Shown piece by piece: positions 53,348 to 61,551 of a DNA stretch of 64,000 bases. The translations under genes were made by a program, and so were the position numbers. The notes beneath the pieces were generated by a model. It saw nothing but the letters and a program-made list of their open reading frames with translations, did no database searches and was not told the origin of the DNA. Source of the DNA: Paludibacteraceae bacterium (GTDB taxonomy: Bacteria; Bacteroidota; Bacteroidia; Bacteroidales; Paludibacteraceae); the NCBI GenBank assembly GCA_017527495.1, contig JAFXPY010000024.1, positions 25,763 to 89,762 of the forward strand, written 5' to 3'. Numbering within the stretch: the first letter of the stretch is position 1; the number at the start of each line of letters is the position of its first letter.

Positions 53348-54094
53348 CTATTTCACGAAAGAGAGCACTGACACTAACAATGATAGCGACGAGGTGATGA
53401 GCGAGGTAAACGCTGTGTAGTTAGCCACTTTGAAGAAGCTGTTTTTATCACGCTGCACATAAATCACATCATTAGGCAGTACATAGTAGTATTTTGAATC
53501 GATAATTGTGTTTGTTCTGAGGTCAAATTCAAGCACTTCAGGTTTTTCGTTTGTTCTTGGACGAATAATTCTGACATGACGACGATCACCTGTTTGAAGC
53601 ACATCACCCGTCATTGCAAGTGCCTGATAAATCGTGAGTTTCTCTTTATATATAGGGAAAGAACCTGATTTCAAATCGCCGATAACGGTGAAAGACTTAT
53701 TGTACATATCAAGACGAATCTCTGCATCCGGAATTATCTCACGCACACGGCGTTGCACTTCTTCACGCGCCTCTTCTATCGTCAATCCCCCTATCTTAAT
53801 TCCATTCACAAAAGGTATGTCTATCGTACTATCTGGATATATTCTGTAGAACATATTTTGCGAGGTAGTATTTCCAGAGGTCTGCATCACCTTTGATATC
53901 GTCTCGTCCATCGTGATGAGACGATAAATAATTTGGTCGTTGACTTGCAGTCTGTAGTGCTCATATTCAGCCTTAGGATATTGCGGCAGGTCTGTACGCT
54001 CTTGCAAATATCCTATATTACGATGAGTGTAACAAGCAGCATTAAGCATTGCCACCAAAACTATAATAACTATATGTAATACTTTCTTTTTCAT
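53348..54094 (-). CDS. Wza-like polysaccharide export lipoprotein, copy 1
   Basis: The protein has 248 residues. The signal peptide ends in 'MLNAACYT', a slightly non-standard lipobox, so the mature protein begins at Cys22. The polysaccharide-export domain covers about 45-130 (YRLQVNDQIIYRLITMDE near the start), and an SLBB-like domain about 130-215 (FTVIGDLKSGSFPIYKEKLT, then 'YVLPNDVIYVQRD'). A hydrophobic C-terminal helix (about 220-247) could cross the outer membrane, as in Wza. It lacks one of the SLBB domains of E. coli Wza, as is usual in Bacteroidota. Overlap with copy 2 is ATGA. Confidence 0.88.
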   Translation of the reverse strand: MKKKVLHIVIIVLVAMLNAACYTHRNIGYLQERTDLPQYPKAEYEHYRLQVNDQIIYRLITMDETISKVMQTSGNTTSQNMFYRIYPDSTIDIPFVNGIKIGGLTIEEAREEVQRRVREIIPDAEIRLDMYNKSFTVIGDLKSGSFPIYKEKLTIYQALAMTGDVLQTGDRRHVRIIRPRTNEKPEVLEFDLRTNTIIDSKYYYVLPNDVIYVQRDKNSFFKVANYTAFTSLITSSLSLLVSVLSFVK

Positions 54095-54942
54095 TCTTCA
54101 GAGCGGGTATTTAGAGGTTTTACAATATAGTTATTTACAAACGCATAGATAAACACACCGAACGATATTGTCGAAGCGGTGAGCGACAACACAGCCGGTG
54201 CAGATGTCAGGCCAAACGAATAACCACGCACATTGCGAATGTAAATCACATCGTTTGGCTCGATATAATAAAATTCTGAATTGATAATGTCTTTCGACCT
54301 AATATCAAATGTCTTAACCTTAGTCTTTCCTTCTATCTGTCGGATGATTTGTATTTTGTGTTTATCTGACAAATCAGAAATATCTGACGCTACGGCAAGA
54401 GCCTCAAAGATGTTTAGTTTTTCTTTCGAGATTTGGTAACGACCGGACTGCTGTGGTCCGATAATACTGAAATAGCGGCCGACTATAGAGACATCAACAG
54501 ATATATTTCTGAAGCCTTCGTGCTGTTTGACCACTCCTGTGAGTTCGTCCTCTATTTTATATTTTATTTCACGAGTTGTCAGTCCGTGCACTTTCACTTT
54601 GCCGAGTGTCGGGAAATAGATTGTACTGTCTTCATGCACTAAGTAGGTGTATAGTTCTCTTCCTTCTTGTTCGGCATTGCCCATGAAACTTCTTTGCTGA
54701 TCGACACCCAATCCGCCATTGAGCAATGATTCTGTTTTCTCGTCGGTTGAATAGACACGAACATACAAGCGGTCGTCAATTCTGACACGATATTCTTCGA
54801 AGTCAAGTGTGTCTGTATAGTTCGGGATTCCATATTGCCCCGGCTCTTGCATATAATTGATTTTCTCGTATGTTATACACGAATTGAGCGTAAGACATAC
54901 AAGAGCGACTATAAATCCTATGTATTTGAAACTATAGTGCAT
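54091..54942 (-). CDS. Wza-like polysaccharide export lipoprotein, copy 2
   Basis: The protein has 283 residues. The lipobox is 'LTLNSC' with Cys22. A poly-export domain starts near 'YRVRIDDRLYVRVYSTDEKT', and an SLBB-like domain contains 'FSIIGPQQSGRYQISKEKLN' and 'YYIEPNDVIYIRNVRG'. A hydrophobic C-terminal segment (about 240-270) and a basic end (KPLNTRSEE) follow. It aligns along its length with copy 1 but is clearly distinct. Two Wza-like subunits side by side may form a mixed pore or serve two polymers. It is 21 bp downstream of dcp. Confidence 0.88.
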   Translation of the reverse strand: MHYSFKYIGFIVALVCLTLNSCITYEKINYMQEPGQYGIPNYTDTLDFEEYRVRIDDRLYVRVYSTDEKTESLLNGGLGVDQQRSFMGNAEQEGRELYTYLVHEDSTIYFPTLGKVKVHGLTTREIKYKIEDELTGVVKQHEGFRNISVDVSIVGRYFSIIGPQQSGRYQISKEKLNIFEALAVASDISDLSDKHKIQIIRQIEGKTKVKTFDIRSKDIINSEFYYIEPNDVIYIRNVRGYSFGLTSAPAVLSLTASTISFGVFIYAFVNNYIVKPLNTRSEE

Positions 54943-54963
54943 TTTTCAATTGGTTAGTTTGTC

Positions 54964-57060
54964 TTATTTTATTCCATCTCTACGCATCAGTGCGTCTATT
55001 GTTGGTTGCTGTCCGCGAAAACGGACATAGAGTACCATCGGATCTTCTGTTCCACCACGTTCGAGTATGTTGGTGCGGAAACTATCTGCTGTTGCTTTGT
55101 CGAATATTCCGTTTTCTTCAAATTTTGAGAAGGCATCGGCATCAATCATTTCTGCCCATTTATAGCCATAATATCCTGCAGCATAGCCGCCAGAGAAGAT
55201 ATGCGTAAATGCTTCTGCCATACCGGTGTTAGGTATTACAGGGAATAATTGTACAGGTTGCATTGCTTCATGTTCGAAGGTTACAGGGTCGGCTGCAAAT
55301 GGTTGTTTGATTGTGTGGAACGCCATATCCAAGAAACCGAACGAGAGTTGGCGTACACAAGCGTATGCTGAATGATAATTCTTTGCTCTTTGCAGCTTGT
55401 CGAGCAGTTCTTGAGGTATCTTTTCGCCTGTTTGATAGTGAACGGCAAAACCATCAAGGAACTCTTTTTGGTTCATATAATTCTCGTTGAATTGCGACGG
55501 CATCTCAACAAAATCGCGATACACATTTGTGCCGGAAAGACTTGCATAGTGGCATTTGGTCAGCAAACCATGTAGTGCATGTCCGAATTCGTGACAGAAA
55601 GTATTGACTTCGTCAAAGGTAAGCAGAGCAGGTTTGTCTTTTGTCGGGCGTGTAAAGTTCATCACGAGAGTGATGTGCGGACGACTATCTATTCCGTTTT
55701 CAACCCATTGTGCTTTGAAGTCATTCATCCATGCACCGCCACGTTTTCCATCGCGAGGATGGAAATCGGTGTAGAGAACACCGAGATACTGACCTTGCGG
55801 GTCGAGGACATCAAAAGCTTCTACCTCAGGATTGTAAACTTGTATGTCCGGATTTTTCACGAATGTGAGTCCGTAGAGTTTTGTTGCCAAACCGAACACG
55901 CCTTTCTTTACATTTTCGAGTTCAAAATACGGGCGAAGCTCATCGTCGTTGAACGCATAGCGCTCGTTTTTGAGTTTTTCGGAATAGTACGACCAATCCC
56001 ATGACTGCAATTTATCGTTCAGTCCGAGGCTGTCGGCATATTGTTGCAATTCGTCATATTCTTTTTGTGCAACAGGCATATAGGCATCTTTGAGTTGGTT
56101 GAGCAAACCATACACATTGTCAGCTGTTTTTGCCATACGATTTTCGAGAGCATAGTCGGCATAAGTCTCGTAGCCTAAGAGATTGGCTATTTCAAGACGA
56201 GTATTGACGATGTCTTTGATTACTTGTGTATTGTCGAACTCGCCTCCTATTGCCTTTGTATTTGATGCCGTCCATATTGCCTTTCTAATTTCACGATTGG
56301 CAGCAAATTTCAGAACCGGGAATGTTGTTGTCGGTTTGAGATTAAGCAACCAGCCTTCCTGTCCTGCTTTCTCTGCATTATCTTTGAGCATCGCTTTTAT
56401 ATCATCCGACAAGCCTTCAAGTTGGGCTTCGTCGGTAATCAACATTGTCCAAGCATTTGTTGCTTTGAGTGCGTTCTGTCCAAAAGTAAGTGTGAGTTGG
56501 CTGAGACGGGCAGAGAGTTCTTTGTATTTCTCTTTGTCGGCAGGTGAGAGATTTGCACCATTGCGTGCAAAACTTTTATATGTGTCTTCGAGAAGTTTTT
56601 TGTCTTCGATACTGAGATCGAGCGAATCGCGTTGTTCATAGACGGTTTTGATTCTCTCGAAAAGTTTTTCGTTGAGCATGATTGCGTCTTCGTGCTCGCT
56701 CAACATAGGAGTGAATTGTTGTGCAAGTGAGTCTATCTCGTCGTTAGTGTCAGAATGATTGATATTGTAAAAAGCAGATGTTACTTTAGTAAGCAATTTA
56801 CCCGATTTCTCAAGCGCAACAATAGTGTTTTCAAATGTTGGTGCTTCCGAGTTATTGACAATTGCTTCGATTTCAGCATTTTGCTGTTTCATGCCCTCTT
56901 CTATAGCAGGCTGATAATGACTTAGTTGAATACGATTGAAGGGGTAAGTTTCGTGAGGGGTGTTCCATTTCTCTTCAAAGAAAGGATTGCTCTCTTTGTT
57001 GCCTGAACAGGCTGCAAGTATTGTTGTTAGTGCCATAAGGGCGAGAATTTTGTGTTTCAT
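54964..57060 (-). CDS. dcp: Peptidyl-dipeptidase Dcp (M3 metallopeptidase), lipoprotein
   Basis: The protein has 698 residues. The signal ends with lipobox 'TILAACSG' (Cys18), so it is a membrane-anchored periplasmic or surface enzyme, unlike cytosolic E. coli Dcp. The zinc site is 'FCHEFGHALHGL' (HExxH, about 477), with the third ligand Glu in the 'DFVEMPSQFNENYM' segment (about 503-516). M3 enzymes of this group remove C-terminal dipeptides from oligopeptides. It has its own promoter at 57091-57121. Only 21 bp separate it from the polysaccharide export genes and no terminator is seen, so it may be their first co-transcribed gene. Confidence 0.94.
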   Translation of the reverse strand: MKHKILALMALTTILAACSGNKESNPFFEEKWNTPHETYPFNRIQLSHYQPAIEEGMKQQNAEIEAIVNNSEAPTFENTIVALEKSGKLLTKVTSAFYNINHSDTNDEIDSLAQQFTPMLSEHEDAIMLNEKLFERIKTVYEQRDSLDLSIEDKKLLEDTYKSFARNGANLSPADKEKYKELSARLSQLTLTFGQNALKATNAWTMLITDEAQLEGLSDDIKAMLKDNAEKAGQEGWLLNLKPTTTFPVLKFAANREIRKAIWTASNTKAIGGEFDNTQVIKDIVNTRLEIANLLGYETYADYALENRMAKTADNVYGLLNQLKDAYMPVAQKEYDELQQYADSLGLNDKLQSWDWSYYSEKLKNERYAFNDDELRPYFELENVKKGVFGLATKLYGLTFVKNPDIQVYNPEVEAFDVLDPQGQYLGVLYTDFHPRDGKRGGAWMNDFKAQWVENGIDSRPHITLVMNFTRPTKDKPALLTFDEVNTFCHEFGHALHGLLTKCHYASLSGTNVYRDFVEMPSQFNENYMNQKEFLDGFAVHYQTGEKIPQELLDKLQRAKNYHSAYACVRQLSFGFLDMAFHTIKQPFAADPVTFEHEAMQPVQLFPVIPNTGMAEAFTHIFSGGYAAGYYGYKWAEMIDADAFSKFEENGIFDKATADSFRTNILERGGTEDPMVLYVRFRGQQPTIDALMRRDGIK

Positions 57061-57090
57061 AATATAAATAATGCTTACTTTTCAAGTATG

Positions 57091-57121
57091 CAAAATTAAT
57101 ACTTTTTTTCAGTATATCAAA
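57091..57121 (-). promoter_or_regulatory. Promoter of dcp and the export operon
   Basis: On the minus strand TTTG (57121-57118), 19 bp, then TAATTTTG (57098-57091) match the Bacteroidota consensus. The dcp ATG is about 30 bp downstream. Confidence 0.72.
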
Positions 57122-57165
57122 ATTATTAACATAAAAAGCGTTTAATTTTGATTATTGACTAAAAA

Positions 57166-57215
57166 AATATGAGCCAATATTAAAAATGTATGAGCCAATA
57201 TTGGCTCATACATTT
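57166..57215 (-). terminator. 32-bp perfect palindrome plus a repeated half-site
   Basis: 57184-57215 is a perfect 32-bp palindrome centred on CCAATATTGG, beginning 24 bp after the stop of the surface protein gene. On the minus strand a second copy of the half AATATTGGCTCATA lies just downstream and ends in a T-run (57170-57164). It is a likely terminator of the TonB-receptor operon. The extra half-site allows two mutually exclusive hairpins. Confidence 0.7.
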
Positions 57216-57239
57216 ATTTTCTTTGCTCTTTTGTTTTCG

Positions 57240-58265
57240 CTAAAAGAGTTGTTTTATTGTTTTTCCGTTTTTTGTTTTGATTATGTACACACGGCCTTTT
57301 TGTGGGCAAATAATTTGTTGTCCTTGTAAGTTGTAGATTTTTTCAACTTTGTCTTCCACTTCATTAGAGACTTGCAACGCTGTTGGAGTATGCAGGTCTA
57401 TTGCTCCCATTATTTCGGTTGATGTCTCGCCTATCCATCCGCAGGATTGACTGACTCCGGTCTGTATTCTGACAAAGTGAATACCATGCAGATTGGCGGG
57501 ATTACCTTCAGCATCGACTGCCCAATCAAGATTGATTTTTGAGCTATCGGATGTGTTAGGGTGATTGTCGGCATAACCATAGTCGTAACTGCTGAGCCAA
57601 AAGATTCCTGTCTCTCTGTTGAATGTGGCATTTTTGGCGAGCAGTGTGCCGACAAATACAAGCGAATCGGCTTCAATCCATTGTGGATAGTAATCTTGCG
57701 TATGATAGGAGTTTTTCTCTATATATCCGACATTTCCTTCTGCGTCTGCATATTTTATGTATTGTGCATCAACGATAGAGCCGTTGGGAACGGGCTGATG
57801 GTCGGCAGGTGTCCGGTAGTATGTCAGTGTGTAGTTATGTTTTGTTGTTGGTTGATTATACTCGCTTCCGGCTATTTCGAACCATGTGTCGTCCGGTAGT
57901 CCGTTGTCATTTTCGTCGTAAGAGACATAGACTATCCCCGGTTCTGCTCCGCCATCGTGCGTGTTGCCTAATATCTGAAGGTCGTAGGCACCGGGTTGGT
58001 TTGTTATCATGTGGTCAAAGCCGAAGGTAATACTTCCGCCCCACCCTCCTAAGCAGACGAGATAGCGTTTGTTGTTGGCTATTGCCTCTTGCGCTTTTTG
58101 GTTCATTTGTTGCTGAGTGTCGCCTTGCTCGTATTTGGGCAGGACATTAATAAATTGCCCGGGCGCAGGACTATAGTCAAACACTGTTGTGATATATGGC
58201 GATAGCGTTTGTGCTGTGGCAAACGTCGCAAGACAAAGGAATAGTAATGTAATATTTTTTTTCAT
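57240..58265 (-). CDS. Secreted surface protein of a TonB-receptor locus, T9SS-like tail
   Basis: The protein has 341 residues with a signal peptide to about 18 (TFATAQ). The body resembles the 'cell surface protein' partners of cobalamin-type TonB loci. Landmarks are 'VCLGGWGGSITFGFDH' (about 69-84) and 'DENDNGLPDDTWFEIAGSEY' (about 116-135), an acidic possible metal-binding stretch followed by WFEIAGSEY. The C-terminal ~33 residues (EKIYNLQGQQI ... RVYIIKTKNGKTIKQLF) resemble a short type A T9SS sorting signal. It is the last gene of the receptor operon, 27 bp after the propeller lipoprotein. A role comparable to BtuH is inferred; the ligand is unproven. Confidence 0.7.
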   Translation of the reverse strand: MKKNITLLFLCLATFATAQTLSPYITTVFDYSPAPGQFINVLPKYEQGDTQQQMNQKAQEAIANNKRYLVCLGGWGGSITFGFDHMITNQPGAYDLQILGNTHDGGAEPGIVYVSYDENDNGLPDDTWFEIAGSEYNQPTTKHNYTLTYYRTPADHQPVPNGSIVDAQYIKYADAEGNVGYIEKNSYHTQDYYPQWIEADSLVFVGTLLAKNATFNRETGIFWLSSYDYGYADNHPNTSDSSKINLDWAVDAEGNPANLHGIHFVRIQTGVSQSCGWIGETSTEIMGAIDLHTPTALQVSNEVEDKVEKIYNLQGQQIICPQKGRVYIIKTKNGKTIKQLF

Positions 58266-58292
58266 AATCTGCTGCGATTATTTTTTGAGTAG

Positions 58293-59432
58293 CTATTTGA
58301 TTTTGTATAGTAATGCAAAGTGTGCCGGAACATCTCCTGTTCGTATTGTCCAGCGTCGTTTGCCTGTGCTGTCGTAGCATGAGAGTGAGCCCGGTACTAC
58401 ATAGTTTTTTGCGTCGGTAATATATAAATCTTTGTTTTGCGGATTGACACATATTCCGTATGGCATTTCGATTTCGTTTTGTGTTCCATCGGTGATTATG
58501 TTTTCTGCGATTGTTTCTTTTGTCCTCACATTGATGATTCCAAACGATATGGCGTTTTTATTTTCTATATAACTCCATGCAGTGCTATAAAAATAAAGAG
58601 AATCACCACATAGATACATATTGCTTACCGGCATTTCTATTTTTGCGAGTATATTGCATGTTGAGGCATCAACACAATAGAGGCACGATGGTCGGTCGTA
58701 ATAGTTGCCTTGTGTATTTATCCACAAATGGTTATACTTGTCGGCTATGATATGTTGCATATTTATATCCACAACTACTCGTTTTATTTCTTCGAATGTT
58801 GCAATGTCTATAACCGACATTACACTGTCATATTTTGGTTGCATATATCCACCTGAATTGACAACGAAAAGTTTATTGTCCACTATAACCAAACCTTCCG
58901 GTTGGTAGCTCACGAGACAGGTGTCAATAGTTTGCAGTGTGGCTGTGTCGAATTTGAGTACATAACCCTTTTGGGCATGACTTTGGTCTAATGATATTGG
59001 TCCGGCGTATGATGTTACATATCCATATTGTCCGCTGAAAGCAAGACAACGGCAGTTGGGTACATTGATTTGTCCGATTCTTTTTGCTGTTTGAGCATTC
59101 ATCACTTCAATTTTGTTTGAAGCATTAATTACAGCATATAGTTGTGAGCCGTAAATTTGCAAGTCATTGCCCACATCACCTAATTCCATAACTACATTAG
59201 GGTTGTTTTGAGCATATATGTTTGAATGATAAACGCCTGTGGTAAAGTCGTAATAGTCGAGTGTGGCTTTGTTTGAGCCCATATTACCTTCATTGAGCAG
59301 GTAAAAACCTTGCAGAGTAGTGGTGTCGCTACCTGTGGTGATTTGTGTTTGCTCGGTTGGGGTTACGACAATATCTTTTCTGCAAGAAATTAGGGCTAAA
59401 AGTGCCAAGAGGATGATACTTGTTTTTTTCAT
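58293..59432 (-). CDS. YncE/BtuG-like beta-propeller surface lipoprotein
   Basis: The protein has 379 residues. The lipobox is 'LALISCRKD' (Cys17). The rest is a chain of beta-propeller blades of the YncE/DUF5074 type, seen in recurring turns such as 'NKIEVMNAQTAKRIGQINV', 'GYVLKFDTATLQTIDTCLV', 'DSVMSVIDIATFEEIKRVVV' and 'DLYITDAKNYVVPGSLSCYD'. In Bacteroides, BtuG-type propellers cap the BtuB receptor and capture corrinoids. The 2-bp spacing to the TonB receptor upstream supports a similar capture role. No cobalamin riboswitch was found, so the ligand remains open. Confidence 0.8.
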   Translation of the reverse strand: MKKTSIILLALLALISCRKDIVVTPTEQTQITTGSDTTTLQGFYLLNEGNMGSNKATLDYYDFTTGVYHSNIYAQNNPNVVMELGDVGNDLQIYGSQLYAVINASNKIEVMNAQTAKRIGQINVPNCRCLAFSGQYGYVTSYAGPISLDQSHAQKGYVLKFDTATLQTIDTCLVSYQPEGLVIVDNKLFVVNSGGYMQPKYDSVMSVIDIATFEEIKRVVVDINMQHIIADKYNHLWINTQGNYYDRPSCLYCVDASTCNILAKIEMPVSNMYLCGDSLYFYSTAWSYIENKNAISFGIINVRTKETIAENIITDGTQNEIEMPYGICVNPQNKDLYITDAKNYVVPGSLSCYDSTGKRRWTIRTGDVPAHFALLYKIK

Positions 59433-59434
59433 GA

Positions 59435-61489
59435 TTATAACATTATTTTTGCTACTGCGCGAAAATTGCGTCCGGGCATCGGATAATTAACGATTACTTC
59501 ATATTGTTGATTGAGCATATTATTCATTTCGAGGCTCAATTGCATACCTATTTTTTCCCATTGGTGAATATAGCTCAGTGCCATATCGTGTGTGTACCAT
59601 GGCTGCACATAGTTGACAGGAATGTTGGCACTATTTTGATAGCGCTCACCCACATAAACAAAACTATAATTCACGCTCAGCCCTTTCCATGACATATTGA
59701 CAACAGCCGAGCCGCTGTGCCATGGTATGTAGGCTATTTGCTTTCGATATGTCAATTCGTCATTAGGATTGGAAAGATCTATAGCTTGCTGATAGGTGTA
59801 ATTGACATTTACTTTCAAACCTATATGGTACGGGAAGGTGAATTGTATGTAAGCATTGGCATCCATTCCTTTTATTTCAACATGACCAAGGTTTATCATT
59901 TGCCAGCGATACTGACTATTGCCTTTAGGTATGGCGATTATTTTGTCGTCAACAGAAATATAGTAGGCATCAACTTTTCCACCCACATCACTTATAGTCA
60001 TGTTTCGCCATTGCTTGTCGTATGACATCCCGATGTTGTACTGGTTGGTATATTCAGGCTTGAGCGATATATTTCCGACATCTGTGTAATAGAGGTCGTT
60101 GAAAGTAGGCATGCGAAATATGCGTTTATAGAAGGCGCGAATATACCAATTTTCTTTGAGCAAGGGTTGATAACTTATTGCTGCTGTTGGTGTGAAATGC
60201 TGTGAATTAGCTGACGCTTCGGGTGTGATTTTTGAAGGTAAGCGCAATTTGTCCCATACAAAGGTGCCGAGAACAGACGCTTCGGCTTTTATCCATTTCC
60301 ACTTGAGTGCTGTGGCTGCGGCAAGAAGGAAAGTATTGCGCAAAGGATTGACAAATTCCGGCATATTTGAGTTGAGCCAATTGAGTTGGTAATCAGCAGA
60401 CAATGCCACTTCCCAAATAGGGAATATATAATAACGATTGGCGCACGAGAGGTAAATTTCTTGTTGTGTGAAGCGGTTGTCGAGATACATAAGTGTGGTG
60501 TCGGGGTTGAGGTAGCGCATTTGATCGAGACTGTATTTGGCATTAATTTGCAAGTCGTATTTCTCGAAATATGTTTGTTGCCAACTTGATTGTACAAAGA
60601 AATTTCTGTCCCATTGCCGCTGACTGTTTTTCCAGACATTATTAACTATTGCCCCCGGTATGCCTTTTTCTGAATCGTAATAGTAGGCTTTGGCGTGCCA
60701 TTTACCTCTGTCGGATGCTCCGAAAACGCCTGCTTCAGCCCTCCATGCCTGAATATCGCCATTTTCACGAACCGCTGTTGTGTCCCATGCCACTGTGCCA
60801 CTTGGCAGAACCCGACGATAACGAAAAGGATATTTACCTGTGGCAAATGTGTATTCGAGATTGGCTGAGGCAGATATGTTGTCGTTGATTTTTTGTTCGT
60901 AGAGTACTGACGGATTAGCCAATCCGAACGAGCCGCCTTTCATTGCCACTTCGACATTATAGTCTTTGCCTTTTTTGAATCGCGGGCGGCGTGTTTTGAT
61001 GTATAGCGTTCCGGCAGAGCCAAAGTCTTTTGCGGGTTGGAATATCTCACTTTTCTGCCCATTGTAGAGAGAGATTTGCTCGATATTGTCCATCGAGAAT
61101 TTTCCCAAATCGACCACTCCGTTTTGTGCATTTCCGATTTCTATTCCGTCGTAAAACACTCCGAGATGGTTTGTTCCCATACTTCGGAGGTCAACCGTTT
61201 TCAGTCCCCCCACTCCACCATAGTCTTTGATTTGAATACCGGAAAAATAGCGCACCGCATCAGCCACACTCTGCACTGCAAGGCTCTGCAATTGTTTGCC
61301 TTCAAGGTGTTGTACGGGTATTACCTCGGCGTGACGATTGGCTACCACACTGATTTCACCTATTGTCTGTACGCTGTCTAACTGTCCGCGCCAGCCAACA
61401 GTGTCGGTCAAATAGGTTACTGTGGTTTGTGCTGAAATAGATAGTGAAAAAATGATTAGGAGTAATATGTTTGTGAGGCGAGAGTTCAT
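59435..61489 (-). CDS. TonB-dependent outer-membrane receptor, BtuB-like
   Basis: The protein has 684 residues with a signal peptide to about residue 20. A TonB-box-like stretch 'GEISVVANRH' (about 43-52) precedes the plug domain (about 58-170: 'VADAVRYFSGIQIKDYGGVG', 'VDLRSMGTNHLGVFYDGIEI'). A 22-strand-type barrel follows and ends in 'YPMPGRNFRAVAKIML'. It lacks the N-terminal carboxypeptidase-like domain of SusC proteins and is the size of BtuB, favouring a vitamin or metal-chelate substrate over a glycan. The neighbours are a propeller lipoprotein and a surface protein, the set seen at corrinoid-uptake loci. Only 62 bp separate it from thrS, with a hairpin in between. Confidence 0.85.
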   Translation of the reverse strand: MNSRLTNILLLIIFSLSISAQTTVTYLTDTVGWRGQLDSVQTIGEISVVANRHAEVIPVQHLEGKQLQSLAVQSVADAVRYFSGIQIKDYGGVGGLKTVDLRSMGTNHLGVFYDGIEIGNAQNGVVDLGKFSMDNIEQISLYNGQKSEIFQPAKDFGSAGTLYIKTRRPRFKKGKDYNVEVAMKGGSFGLANPSVLYEQKINDNISASANLEYTFATGKYPFRYRRVLPSGTVAWDTTAVRENGDIQAWRAEAGVFGASDRGKWHAKAYYYDSEKGIPGAIVNNVWKNSQRQWDRNFFVQSSWQQTYFEKYDLQINAKYSLDQMRYLNPDTTLMYLDNRFTQQEIYLSCANRYYIFPIWEVALSADYQLNWLNSNMPEFVNPLRNTFLLAAATALKWKWIKAEASVLGTFVWDKLRLPSKITPEASANSQHFTPTAAISYQPLLKENWYIRAFYKRIFRMPTFNDLYYTDVGNISLKPEYTNQYNIGMSYDKQWRNMTISDVGGKVDAYYISVDDKIIAIPKGNSQYRWQMINLGHVEIKGMDANAYIQFTFPYHIGLKVNVNYTYQQAIDLSNPNDELTYRKQIAYIPWHSGSAVVNMSWKGLSVNYSFVYVGERYQNSANIPVNYVQPWYTHDMALSYIHQWEKIGMQLSLEMNNMLNQQYEVIVNYPMPGRNFRAVAKIML

Positions 61490-61500
61490 TTAATATCAAA

Positions 61501-61540
61501 TTCTCCATTATCATGCTTTAATCTGCATAATAATGGAGAA
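61501..61540 (-). terminator. Hairpin between thrS and the TonB receptor gene
   Basis: TTCTCCATTATCATG (61501-61515) faces CATAATAATGGAGAA (61526-61540), pairing except for one internal mismatch, with a 10-nt loop. It lies 11 bp after the thrS stop and just before the receptor start. It is likely to end thrS transcription, at least partly. Confidence 0.65.
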
Positions 61541-61551
61541 TATTGAAGTTT

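Noticed and set aside
61490..61551. Cobalamin riboswitch before the BtuB-like receptor
   Set aside because: Only 62 bp are available and they hold a simple hairpin, far too short for the riboswitch.
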